Assembly (NCBI GenBank): GCA_017436955.1
Contig: JAFSCD010000016.1
Coordinates: forward strand, 97,260 to 161,259
DNA length: 64,000 nt
Origin: Oscillospiraceae bacterium
GTDB lineage: Bacteria > Bacillota > Clostridia > Oscillospirales > Oscillospiraceae
Reading direction: 5' to 3'
How positions within the stretch are numbered: the first letter of the stretch is position 1; each line of letters opens with the position of its first letter. This document shows positions 16,180 through 23,409 of the stretch, piece by piece. Below the pieces are notes generated by a model that saw only the letters and a program-made list of their open reading frames with translations, did not search any database and had not been told where the DNA came from. The translations under genes and the position numbers were made by a program.

Positions 16180-17049
16180 ATGAGTATTCCCATGAATGAC
16201 CAGTGCTACGTCTGCCATTTGAAAAGAAATACGGAAACTGCCCGGGCGTTGGCCGGTGAAGCGGCAGCCACCGCCTTTGCCAAGGAGCTGATGCAGCGGT
16301 ATCTGGATGCGCCAAAGGATAAAAGCTCACCCTGGTTCGGACCGGCGGTTACGGAGCTTTTGGAGAAATATTGCGGTCTGAGGTCAGATCGCTTCCGGGA
16401 AGAAAAGGAAATGTCCAACCGCTTCGTGCTGCAGCGGCTGGATGCCATCCGCAGCTGGATCCAGGGCGCGGAGGATCCTCTCTATGGGGCGCTGCAGATG
16501 GCGGTGCTGGGCAATTATATTGATTTTTCCGCGCTGAAGGGCGAGGTCAGCTTTGAAAAGCTGGAGCAGATGCTGAAAGAAGCGGAAAGCATCCAACTGG
16601 ATATGCAGAATTATGAAAAGCTCCGCGCGGATCTTTCCGGGGCGAAAACGCTGCTTTACATCACCGACAACGCCGGCGAGATCGGCTTTGACCGGCTGCT
16701 GGCAGAGCAGATCGCCGCCCAATATCCGGACGTGCGGATCACCTTCTGCGTCCGTGGCGGTCCTGCCTCCAATGATGCCACCCGGGAGGATGCCCAGGCT
16801 GTAGGAATTCCCTTCCCGGTGGTGGATAACGGCTGCACCGTAGCCGGCACGGAGATCGGGCTGCTGCCGCCGCAAACGCTGCAACTTTTCGATACTGCCG
16901 ACGTGATCCTTTCCAAGGGGCAGGCAAATGTGGAGACCCTTTACGGCTGCGGACGGAATATCTACTATCTGTTTCTGATCAAATGCCTGCGCTTTCAGAC
17001 GTATTTCGGCAGGGAAAAGCTGACGCCCATGCTGCTTCGCGAGCGGTAA
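16180..17049 (+). CDS. DUF89 / damage-control phosphatase-like protein
   Basis: The product has 289 residues. Characterised DUF89 members are metal-dependent phosphatases that clear damaged or excess sugar and cofactor phosphates. Visible marks are an N-terminal CYVC pair, YITDNAGEIGFDRLL (metal/active-site loop), FCVRGGPASNDATRED, and a late segment DVILSKGQANVETL. ATG 16180 is preceded by AAAGGAG; upstream codons in frame lack a ribosome site. It is followed 62 bases later by alr with its own promoter. The actual substrate is unknown. Confidence 0.8.
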   Translation: MSIPMNDQCYVCHLKRNTETARALAGEAAATAFAKELMQRYLDAPKDKSSPWFGPAVTELLEKYCGLRSDRFREEKEMSNRFVLQRLDAIRSWIQGAEDPLYGALQMAVLGNYIDFSALKGEVSFEKLEQMLKEAESIQLDMQNYEKLRADLSGAKTLLYITDNAGEIGFDRLLAEQIAAQYPDVRITFCVRGGPASNDATREDAQAVGIPFPVVDNGCTVAGTEIGLLPPQTLQLFDTADVILSKGQANVETLYGCGRNIYYLFLIKCLRFQTYFGREKLTPMLLRER

Positions 17050-17052
17050 GTG

Positions 17053-17081
17053 TTTACTTTTTGACGCAACCGTGGTAAAAT
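17053..17081 (+). promoter_or_regulatory. Sigma-A promoter of alr
   Basis: TTTACT (17053-17058), 17 bases, TAAAAT (17076-17081). Confidence 0.6.
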
Positions 17082-17111
17082 AGCAAAAACGGTTTTTCAG
17101 GAGTTGATTCG

Positions 17112-18275
17112 ATGGAATTCGATCTGACCTGGCTGCAGGTGGATCTGGATGCGCTGACAGAAAATATGCGTGCTGTCCGCCGGCGGGCCGGCACCGACGT
17201 GCTGGCGGTGGTAAAGGCGGATGCCTACGGTCTGGGTGCGGTGAATGTTGCCCGGGCGCTGGAGGACACCTGCGCGTTTTTCGGCACTGCCAACATTTCC
17301 GAAGCACTGGAGCTTCGCCGCGGCGGTATTGAAAAGCCCATTTTAATCCTGGGCAGAGTACCTGTCTACGCCCATCCCCTGGCAGTGGCGGAGGATATCC
17401 GGGTACCGATCTTTATTTATGAAGATGCCGTGGCGCTGTCGGAAGAAGCGGTGCGCCAGGGTAAGACCGCCAGATTCCACTTTGTTGTGGATACCGGTAT
17501 GAGCCGCATCGGTTTTCAGGCCACAGAGGAAGCCCTGGCGATGTGCCAGTGCATCCTTAAGCTGCCCAATCTGCAGGCAGAAGGGCTTTTCAGCCACTAC
17601 GCCACCGCTGACGGTGCTGACCTGACCTCTGCCGAAGCCCAGCTTGCGCTGTTTGAAGATTTTTCCCAAAAGCTGCGGGAACGGGGTATCGAGATCCCCA
17701 TCCGGCATCTGAACAATTCTGCCGGCATCATCAATTTCCCCGGCAGGCAGGATATGGTGCGCTCCGGCATCGTGCAGTACGGTATGTATCCCAGCGATGC
17801 GGTGGATCCCACGCTTTTGCCGGTGAAGCCGGTAATGGAATGGATCGCCAAGGTGGTCTATGTAAAGACCCTTCCTGCCGGACGGCAGATCAGCTACGGC
17901 GGCTGCTACACCACCACCCGGGAAACTGTGGTCGCCACATTGCCGGTGGGCTATGCTGACGGCTACCGCAGAAGCCTGACGGACAAGGGTTACGTGCTGA
18001 TCCACGGCAAAAAAGCCCCCATCATCGGCAGGATCTGTATGGATCAGATGATGGTGGATGTCACCCATATCCCCGAAGTGAAGATCGGCGACCGGGCGGT
18101 GCTGATCGGCAAAAGCGGCGATGAGCAGATCACCGCGGATGACCTTGCCCGGCTTACCGGCACGCTGAATTATGAGATCATCTGCGGCATTTCCCGCCGC
18201 ACACCCAGAGTGTACCTGCGTGGCGGCAAGCCCGTCAGCGAGGTGCATTACCTGCTGGACACCCAGAAAAAATAG
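17112..18275 (+). CDS. alr: Alanine racemase
   Basis: The product has 387 residues, full length. This PLP enzyme interconverts L- and D-alanine for peptidoglycan. The PLP lysine is Lys35 in AVVKADAYGLG. The second-base tyrosine lies in ISYGGCYTTTRE, and the beta-barrel/C-terminal motifs LPVGYADGYRR and GRICMDQMMVDVT are intact. A lipoprotein CapA gene follows after 11 bases, probably in the same transcript. Confidence 0.95.
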   Translation: MEFDLTWLQVDLDALTENMRAVRRRAGTDVLAVVKADAYGLGAVNVARALEDTCAFFGTANISEALELRRGGIEKPILILGRVPVYAHPLAVAEDIRVPIFIYEDAVALSEEAVRQGKTARFHFVVDTGMSRIGFQATEEALAMCQCILKLPNLQAEGLFSHYATADGADLTSAEAQLALFEDFSQKLRERGIEIPIRHLNNSAGIINFPGRQDMVRSGIVQYGMYPSDAVDPTLLPVKPVMEWIAKVVYVKTLPAGRQISYGGCYTTTRETVVATLPVGYADGYRRSLTDKGYVLIHGKKAPIIGRICMDQMMVDVTHIPEVKIGDRAVLIGKSGDEQITADDLARLTGTLNYEIICGISRRTPRVYLRGGKPVSEVHYLLDTQKK

Positions 18276-18286
18276 AGGGAATGACT

Positions 18287-19618
18287 ATGAAAAAGATTAC
18301 TTTATCCATATTGAGCGCTGTGCTACTGTGCGCTGTGCTGCTGTGCGCCTGCGCAAACACCACGCCTCCTTCGCAGGAGACAATGCCTACCACTCTTCCC
18401 ACCGAGCCGCCTACGGAGCCTCCCACGGAGCCGCCCATTACCAAGGTGGCAACGGCAACGGTATCCTCTGTAGGCGATATGCTGATGCATATGCCGGTGG
18501 TGAACACGGGCTATGACGAGCAGACCCGTACCTATGACCTGAACGCTATGTTCGACTATATTTCCGATTACACCACCTCGGCTGACCTGATGGTGGGCAA
18601 TCTGGAGACCACACTGGCAGGGCTTGACAACGGCTACAAGTACAGCGGCTATCCCCAGTTCAACTGCCCGGATTCCGTCATCGACGCTATGAAATCCGCC
18701 GGCTTTGACGTGGTACTCACCGCCAATAACCACACGTACGACACCCGCAGCGTGGGCTTGAAGCGGACGCTGGAGGTCATTAAGGACAGAGATCTGTCCT
18801 ATCTCGGCACCAAAATGGATGCGGAAGAGCCGAATTATATCATCGCGGATTGCAACGGCATCAAGATCGGTCTGATGTGCTATACCTACGAGACCGGCAC
18901 CGACAATGCCGAAACCGTAGCCCTCAACGGCATCACCCTGACGAAAGAGGACAGCAAGCTGGTAAACACCTTCAATGAAAACGAGCTGGATACCTTCTAT
19001 GCCGAAATCGAAGAAAACATCACCGATATGGAAGCAGCCGGCGCGGAAGCTGTGATGCTGTATATCCACTGGGGCTGGGAGTATAACCTGGAGCCCAATA
19101 CCACCCAGAAGAATATGGCGCAGGCGCTGTGCGACCTGGGCGTGGATGTGATCGTGGGCGGTCATCCCCATGTGGTGCAGCCCGTGGAGCTGCTGACCGC
19201 TACCGATGATGAAGATCAAAAGACCCTTTGCCTGTACTCTATGGGCAACGCCGTGTCCAACCAGCGGTTGGGAAATCTGTCCAGCGTCAAGACCGCCCAT
19301 ACCGAGGACGGCGCTATGCTGCAGGTCACCTTTGCCAAGTATTCCGACGGCACGGTGATCGTGGAGTACGCGGATGTGCTGCCCTTCTGGGTGTGGATGC
19401 ACTATGACGCGGATTGGAACAAGTACTATCAGCTGATGCCCCTGGACGATCAGATCGAGGATTGGCAAAATCAGTTCGGCGTGGATAACGATGTGCTGAA
19501 AAAGCTGCAGGAGTCCTATGACCGCACCACCGCACTGGTGGGCGAGGGCATTGCGGAAGCCCAGCAATACTACGAAGCCAACCAAAAGGCTGTGGAAGAA
19601 GCCCTGGGCGTCAAGTAA
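18287..19618 (+). CDS. CapA-family (poly-gamma-glutamate synthesis-like) lipoprotein
   Basis: The product has 443 residues. The N-terminus is a lipoprotein signal with a cysteine near 20-22 (VLLCACANTT), followed by a Pro/Thr/Glu linker. The rest is a PGA_cap/CapA metallophosphatase-like domain: SVGDMLMHMPVV, VGNLETTLAG, LTANNHTYDTRSVG, MLYIHWGWEY, VIVGGHPHVVQP and LYSMGNAVSNQR. ATG 18287 is favoured over 18281 because AGAGGG is then 6 bases away. CapA proteins take part in capsule polymer handling or related cell-surface chemistry; no capB/capC is near, so a polymer role is not established. Confidence 0.85.
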   Translation: MKKITLSILSAVLLCAVLLCACANTTPPSQETMPTTLPTEPPTEPPTEPPITKVATATVSSVGDMLMHMPVVNTGYDEQTRTYDLNAMFDYISDYTTSADLMVGNLETTLAGLDNGYKYSGYPQFNCPDSVIDAMKSAGFDVVLTANNHTYDTRSVGLKRTLEVIKDRDLSYLGTKMDAEEPNYIIADCNGIKIGLMCYTYETGTDNAETVALNGITLTKEDSKLVNTFNENELDTFYAEIEENITDMEAAGAEAVMLYIHWGWEYNLEPNTTQKNMAQALCDLGVDVIVGGHPHVVQPVELLTATDDEDQKTLCLYSMGNAVSNQRLGNLSSVKTAHTEDGAMLQVTFAKYSDGTVIVEYADVLPFWVWMHYDADWNKYYQLMPLDDQIEDWQNQFGVDNDVLKKLQESYDRTTALVGEGIAEAQQYYEANQKAVEEALGVK

Positions 19619-19630
19619 AAAATGTAGAAA

Positions 19631-19660
19631 AACCGCCTGCGACATCGCAGGCGGTTATCA
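19631..19660 (+). terminator. Terminator-like hairpin after the CapA gene
   Basis: AACCGCCTGCGA/TCGCAGGCGGTT is perfect but followed by only a short T-rich stretch. Confidence 0.6.
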
Positions 19661-19662
19661 TT

Positions 19663-19690
19663 TGTAGGGGCGACCCTTGCGGTCGCCCGA
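19663..19690. repeat. Short palindromic repeat of the GTAGGGG type
   Basis: GTAGGGGCGACC, CTTGC, GGTCGCCC. It directly abuts the larger family-1 repeat. Confidence 0.5.
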
Positions 19691-19691
19691 A

Positions 19692-19862
19692 ACCCCTCTC
19701 CCGGGGAGAGGGTGGATTTTGCGAAGCAAAAGACGGGTGTGGAATGGCGTGCACTTGGATTCGGCACAAGCCTTTTGATTATGCTTGCTTGAAAATTTCT
19801 GCCCGCATTCCACATCCGCCCCAGTTTGCGAACTGGGGCACCTTCTCCCCGGGAGAAGGGTT
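19692..19862. repeat. Family-1 multi-hairpin intergenic element, copy A
   Basis: A ~171-bp element found three times in the window. Order: hairpin CCTCTCCCGGGGAGAGG; hairpin TTTTGCGAAGCAAAA; arm GGTGTGGAATGGCGTGCA; variable core with a small stem (CAAGC 19767-19771 / GCTTG 19787-19791); opposite arm CTGCCCGCATTCCACATCC; hairpin CCCCAGTTTGCGAACTGGGG; hairpin CCTTCTCCCCGGGAGAAGG. It sits between converging genes (capA-like and rrf2). No ORF is seen in it. Confidence 0.85.
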
Positions 19863-19887
19863 AAGGGGACGGCATTGCCGTCCCCTT
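19863..19887. terminator. Hairpin just downstream of the isc operon
   Basis: AAGGGGACGGC, ATT, GCCGTCCCCTT lies 5 bases past the end of the Rrf2 gene. The T-rich tail is on the plus side, so termination in the minus direction is uncertain. Confidence 0.4.
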
Positions 19888-19891
19888 TTAT

Positions 19892-20308
19892 TTATTCTTT
19901 TGTCGCTTGTGTCAAAAGATCTGCCAAGGTAATACCCTCGAAGAATTCGTCGATCATTTGATCCAGTTTATCCCACATCGGTTTCGTGTGGCAGCACTCG
20001 GTACGGGAGCAGGCCGCAGGGCCTTGGGAGGTACAGCTGACGGCGTTTAAGGAGCCCTCGGTCAGCTTCAAAATGCTGCCGATGGTATAACCCTCGGGGC
20101 TGCGGTTCAGGCGGTAGCCGCCGCCCTTGCCGTGTACGGCATCCACGAAGCCCGCTTTGCTCAGCACCGTCATAATAGATTCCAAATATTTCTGGGACAT
20201 ATTTTCCAGCTCTGCAATTTCCTTCAGCGGCACAAATTCCTCCCGCTGCCGCTGAGCAAGGCATACCATCACCCGCAGAGCATACCGTCCTTTTGTTGAT
20301 ACGATCAT
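19892..20308 (-). CDS. Rrf2-family regulator, IscR-like [Fe-S] sensor
   Basis: The product has 138 residues, starting at ATG 20308, which overlaps the iscU stop (ATGA). The N-terminus is an Rrf2 winged helix (MIVSTKGRYALRVMVCLA, SQKYLESIMTVLSKAGFV, GKGGGYRLNR). The putative cluster ligands are Cys92, Cys100, Cys105/106 and His107, very near the Cys92/98/104 and His107 set of E. coli IscR. It is the last gene of iscS-iscU-rrf2. The operon promoter carries two copies of an inverted repeat, so it most likely senses Fe-S supply and represses its own operon. Confidence 0.85.
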   Translation of the reverse strand: MIVSTKGRYALRVMVCLAQRQREEFVPLKEIAELENMSQKYLESIMTVLSKAGFVDAVHGKGGGYRLNRSPEGYTIGSILKLTEGSLNAVSCTSQGPAACSRTECCHTKPMWDKLDQMIDEFFEGITLADLLTQATKE

Positions 20309-20733
20309 TCGCAATGGGCGCAGTGTGCGCAATCAGGGAACTGCTTTTCGTCGTAAGGGATGTTGTTGCGGTCAAAGTAGTCCTTTAGGGCGTTCTTGAT
20401 GGCTTCTTCGGCAAGAACCGAGCAGTGCAGCTTGTGTGCAGGCAGACCGTCCAGCGCCTCGGCAACGGCCTTGTTGGTCAGCGCCATGGCTTCGTGGATG
20501 GACTTGCCCATGATCATCTCTGTTGCCATAGAGGAGGAGGCGATGGCGCTGCCGCAGCCGAAGGTCTCAAACTTTACATCCACGATGATGTCGTTCTCGA
20601 TCTTCAGATAGATCTTCATAATATCGCCGCACTTGGCGTTGCCTACCTCACCGACGCCGTCGGCGTTTTCGATCACGCCCACGTTTCTGGGGTGCATAAA
20701 GTGGTCCATAACCTTTTCACTGTAAAGTGCCAT
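20305..20733 (-). CDS. iscU: Fe-S cluster assembly scaffold IscU/NifU-like
   Basis: The product has 142 residues. The three scaffold cysteines are Cys35 (NAKCGD, with Asp37), Cys60 (FGCGSAIASSS) and Cys104 (KLHCSVLAEE). It receives sulfur from the desulfurase encoded 12 bases upstream and assembles clusters for transfer. The C-terminus ends in CAHCAHCE, a short cysteine tail beyond the usual fold that could bind metal. It is coupled to the downstream rrf2 by overlapping stop/start codons. Confidence 0.93.
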   Translation of the reverse strand: MALYSEKVMDHFMHPRNVGVIENADGVGEVGNAKCGDIMKIYLKIENDIIVDVKFETFGCGSAIASSSMATEMIMGKSIHEAMALTNKAVAEALDGLPAHKLHCSVLAEEAIKNALKDYFDRNNIPYDEKQFPDCAHCAHCE

Positions 20734-20745
20734 AGTCGATTCTCC

Positions 20746-21933
20746 TTACAAAATGTATGTTCTCTTGCCGATCTGCAGATCCCGCCATACGGGGCTCATA
20801 CCCCGCAGCTGCTCTACGACAGCAGGAACGCTGGCAAGAATGTGGTCGATCTCCGCGTCGGTATTGTAGTGGCTTAAGGAAAGCCGCAGGCTGCCGTGAG
20901 CAACGTCGTGGACTCTGCCGATGGCCAGCAGCACGTGGCTGGGATCCAGATCGCCGCTGGTGCAGGCGGAGCCGGAGGAGGCGCTGATGCCGTACATATC
21001 CAGCAGCAGCAGAAGGCTCTCGCCCTCGATGCCCTCAAAGCAGAAGCTCACGTTACCCGGCAGACGGTTAACGGCATCGCCGTTGAGCGCGCAGTGGGGG
21101 ATCTGGGAAAGACCGGTGATGAGCCGATCGCGCATAGCGGTGACTTTGGCGGCGTTTTCCTCCAGATGGGCAACCGCTTCTTCCAAAGCGGCGACCATAC
21201 CGCAAATGCCGGGCAGATTTTCCGTGCCGGCGCGCTTGCCGCGCTCCTGGGCGCCGCCGTCGATCAGATTCGTCAGCATCAGACCCCGGCGGCAGTACAG
21301 TGCGCCAACGCCCTTGGGACCGTGGAATTTGTGGGCGGAAAGGGAGAGCATATCAATGTTTTGCTCTTTGACGTTGATGGCGATGTGTCCCACCGCCTGC
21401 ACCGCGTCGGTGTGGAAGGGAACGCCGGCTTCCTTGCAGATCGCGCCGATCTCCGGGATGGGCAGGATGGAGCCGATCTCGTTGTTGGCGTACATAGTCG
21501 TCACCAGGCAGGTGTCCTCCCGGATGGCATCCTTCACCTGCGCGGCGGTGATGTTGTGACCTTCCTTAACGTCCAGAAGGGTGATTTCAAACCCCTCTTT
21601 TTCCAGCCGGTTCAGGGTGTGCAGTACGGCGTGATGCTCAAAAGCGGTGGAAATGATGTGCTTTTTGCCCTTGCGTGCGCCCAGCCGGGCGGCGGAAATG
21701 ATGGCCTGATTGTCGGCCTCGCTGCCGCCGGAGGTGAAATAGATCTCTCTCGGCTCGCAGCCCAAAAGCGCCGCCATTCTGGAACGGGCATCCTCCAGCA
21801 CCTCTTTGGCCTGCTGACCGATGCTGTGCAGGCTGGAAGGGTTGCCGTAAAACTCTTCAAAACAGGGCATCATCGCCCCGATCGCAGCCGCGCTCATCCG
21901 GGTGGTGGCGGCGTTGTCTGCGTAAACTTGCAT
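20746..21933 (-). CDS. iscS: Cysteine desulfurase IscS/NifS
   Basis: The product has 395 residues. This PLP enzyme takes sulfur from L-cysteine for Fe-S cluster assembly. Marks are YADNAATT at the N-terminus, TSGGSEADN, EHHAVLHTL, the PLP lysine in SLSAHKFHGPKG, and the sulfur-carrying cysteine in SSGSACTSGDL. ATG 21933 is chosen over one 8 codons upstream because AGGAGG lies 7 bases before it. It is the first gene of the operon, which has a sigma-A promoter with two operator-like inverted repeats. Confidence 0.95.
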   Translation of the reverse strand: MQVYADNAATTRMSAAAIGAMMPCFEEFYGNPSSLHSIGQQAKEVLEDARSRMAALLGCEPREIYFTSGGSEADNQAIISAARLGARKGKKHIISTAFEHHAVLHTLNRLEKEGFEITLLDVKEGHNITAAQVKDAIREDTCLVTTMYANNEIGSILPIPEIGAICKEAGVPFHTDAVQAVGHIAINVKEQNIDMLSLSAHKFHGPKGVGALYCRRGLMLTNLIDGGAQERGKRAGTENLPGICGMVAALEEAVAHLEENAAKVTAMRDRLITGLSQIPHCALNGDAVNRLPGNVSFCFEGIEGESLLLLLDMYGISASSGSACTSGDLDPSHVLLAIGRVHDVAHGSLRLSLSHYNTDAEIDHILASVPAVVEQLRGMSPVWRDLQIGKRTYIL

Positions 21934-21956
21934 AGAAAATCCTCCTTGCAGGATCA

Positions 21957-22009
21957 ACCTAGTAATTCCGTAGGTAATATACCAGCATTTACCTACTTTG
22001 TCAATAGGT
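21957..22009 (-). promoter_or_regulatory. isc operon promoter with two ACCTA-N9-TAGGT operators
   Basis: Reading the minus strand, TTGACA (22004-21999), 17 bases, TATATT (21981-21976). Two inverted repeats of identical form, ACCTA-N9-TAGGT, lie at 21991-22009 (covering the -35) and 21957-21975 (just after the -10, over the expected start point). This is a classical repressor arrangement; the Rrf2 protein of the operon is the obvious candidate. Confidence 0.8.
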
Positions 22010-22139
22010 AATTAGCGTGTTTTACATTAAATTATAATAAAAAGAACGGCAGGATTTCCCTTAAATTTCGACATTTTCATCGGTTACATTTTCGCCTGCG
22101 CAGGCATATTAAGAAGGCAGACGAAATGGAGGGCTGAAA

Positions 22140-23105
22140 ATGAAAAAATTGACAAAATACACAGCGTTCCTATTGCTGTGTGCCTTATCTTTGCCGGCGA
22201 AAGTGTTTGCCCGGGAGCTGATCCCGGTGGGAAAAGTGGTGGGGCTGGAGCTTCAGGATGATACGGTGACGATCGCGGCTTTTGATGAAAATTTGGGCGC
22301 GGCGGCAAAGGCTGCCGGCGTATCGGTAGGCGATCAGATCATCCGCATCGACGGAAGCGAGATCCGCACGTCCGAGGACGTGCGCACAGCGCTGGAGAGA
22401 TCCGACGGCACCGTGGAGCTGTCGGTGTGCCGTGACGGGAAGGAAAAGCAATATTCCCTGACGCCGGAGATCACGGCTTCCGGACCGAAGCTGGGGCTTT
22501 ATCTTCGTCAGGGCGTTACCGGCATCGGCACGGTGACCTATTATGATCCGGACACCGGCAGCTTTGGAACCCTGGGCCATGGAGTCAACGATTCCGATGG
22601 GAACTTACTCAATTTGGTTCGGGGCTATGCATACGATGCCAGAGTGCTGACGGTGCGCAAGGGACGCGCCGGTGATCCCGGGCAACTGATGGGAACGGTG
22701 GACGGCGCGTCGCCTATTGGCGTTTTGAGCGCCAATACCGAGCGTGGCGTGTTTGGCACTACGCAGGAAGGCTGGCAGGGCGAAGCCATAACGGTAGCCG
22801 GCGCAGACGAGGTAAAAACCGGTGCGGCGGTGATCCGCAGCACCGTCAGCGGTGATACGGTTCGGGAATATTCTGTGGAAATTCTGAAAATTTATCCAAA
22901 ATCCAAGCAAAACGGGCGAAATCTGCTGCTTCGGGTCACAGACCCGGCGCTTCTGGAAGCCACCGGCGGCATCGTGCAGGGGATGTCTGGCTCGCCCATC
23001 ATCCAGGATGGCAAGCTCATCGGCGCAGTGACCCATGTGCTGGTCAATGACCCAACCACCGGCTACGGTATTTTCATTGAAAATATGTTAGATGCGGCAG
23101 CATAA
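22140..23105 (+). CDS. spoIVB: SpoIVB-type serine peptidase
   Basis: The product has 321 residues. It has an N-terminal membrane/signal segment (1-25), a PDZ domain (about 30-105, VSVGDQIIRIDGSEI), and an S55 peptidase domain with His147 in TLGHGVND and Ser285 in QGMSGSPII. In sporulation, SpoIVB is secreted from the forespore and triggers sigma-K activation by cutting SpoIVFA. It is shorter than the B. subtilis protein (~425 residues) but has both visible catalytic motifs. CATATTA at 22105-22111 could be a sigma-G -10 box, but I see no matching -35. It lies divergent to the isc operon. Confidence 0.85.
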   Translation: MKKLTKYTAFLLLCALSLPAKVFARELIPVGKVVGLELQDDTVTIAAFDENLGAAAKAAGVSVGDQIIRIDGSEIRTSEDVRTALERSDGTVELSVCRDGKEKQYSLTPEITASGPKLGLYLRQGVTGIGTVTYYDPDTGSFGTLGHGVNDSDGNLLNLVRGYAYDARVLTVRKGRAGDPGQLMGTVDGASPIGVLSANTERGVFGTTQEGWQGEAITVAGADEVKTGAAVIRSTVSGDTVREYSVEILKIYPKSKQNGRNLLLRVTDPALLEATGGIVQGMSGSPIIQDGKLIGAVTHVLVNDPTTGYGIFIENMLDAAA

Positions 23106-23294
23106 AAGCCTTCCTTGTGTAAAAGGAGGAGCCCCGCAAGGGCGGAGGGATTAAGGCTCCCTTGTGTAAAGGGAGCTGTCATATTGCCGATTTTAGGCAA
23201 TATGACTGAGGGATTGTAATATATCAGCACATGTCAATCCCCCAGTCAAAAATCAAAGATTTTTGCCAGCCCCCTTTACACAAGGGGGCCTTTT
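23106..23294. repeat. Dispersed intergenic palindromic repeat, family 2, largest copy
   Basis: This composite fills most of the 304-base gap before the TIR-TPR gene. It contains the arm AAGGCTCCCTTGTGTAAAGG, the hairpin CATATTGCC/GGCAATATG, and a second arm CCCCCTTTACACAAGGGGGC, with the hairpin AAAAATCAAAGATTTTT between. The last two resemble copy 1 at 442-591 in inverted order. Confidence 0.6.
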
Positions 23295-23315
23295 CCACAT
23301 CCGCCCGGTTTTTCC

Positions 23316-23344
23316 TTGCAGATAAAATTTTACTGTGCTACAAT
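23316..23344 (+). promoter_or_regulatory. Sigma-A promoter of the TIR-TPR gene
   Basis: TTGCAG (23316-23321), 17 bases, TACAAT (23339-23344). Confidence 0.65.
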
Positions 23345-23409
23345 AGCCTTGCGAAAAATGTCGAAGGCAGCTGTTTATCTGTATATACAACACTGCGAAG
23401 GAGAACATT

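Noticed and set aside
22105-22111. CATATTA before spoIVB as a sigma-G promoter
   Set aside because: The -10 fits and the position is right, but no GHATR-like -35 is found 16-18 bases upstream.
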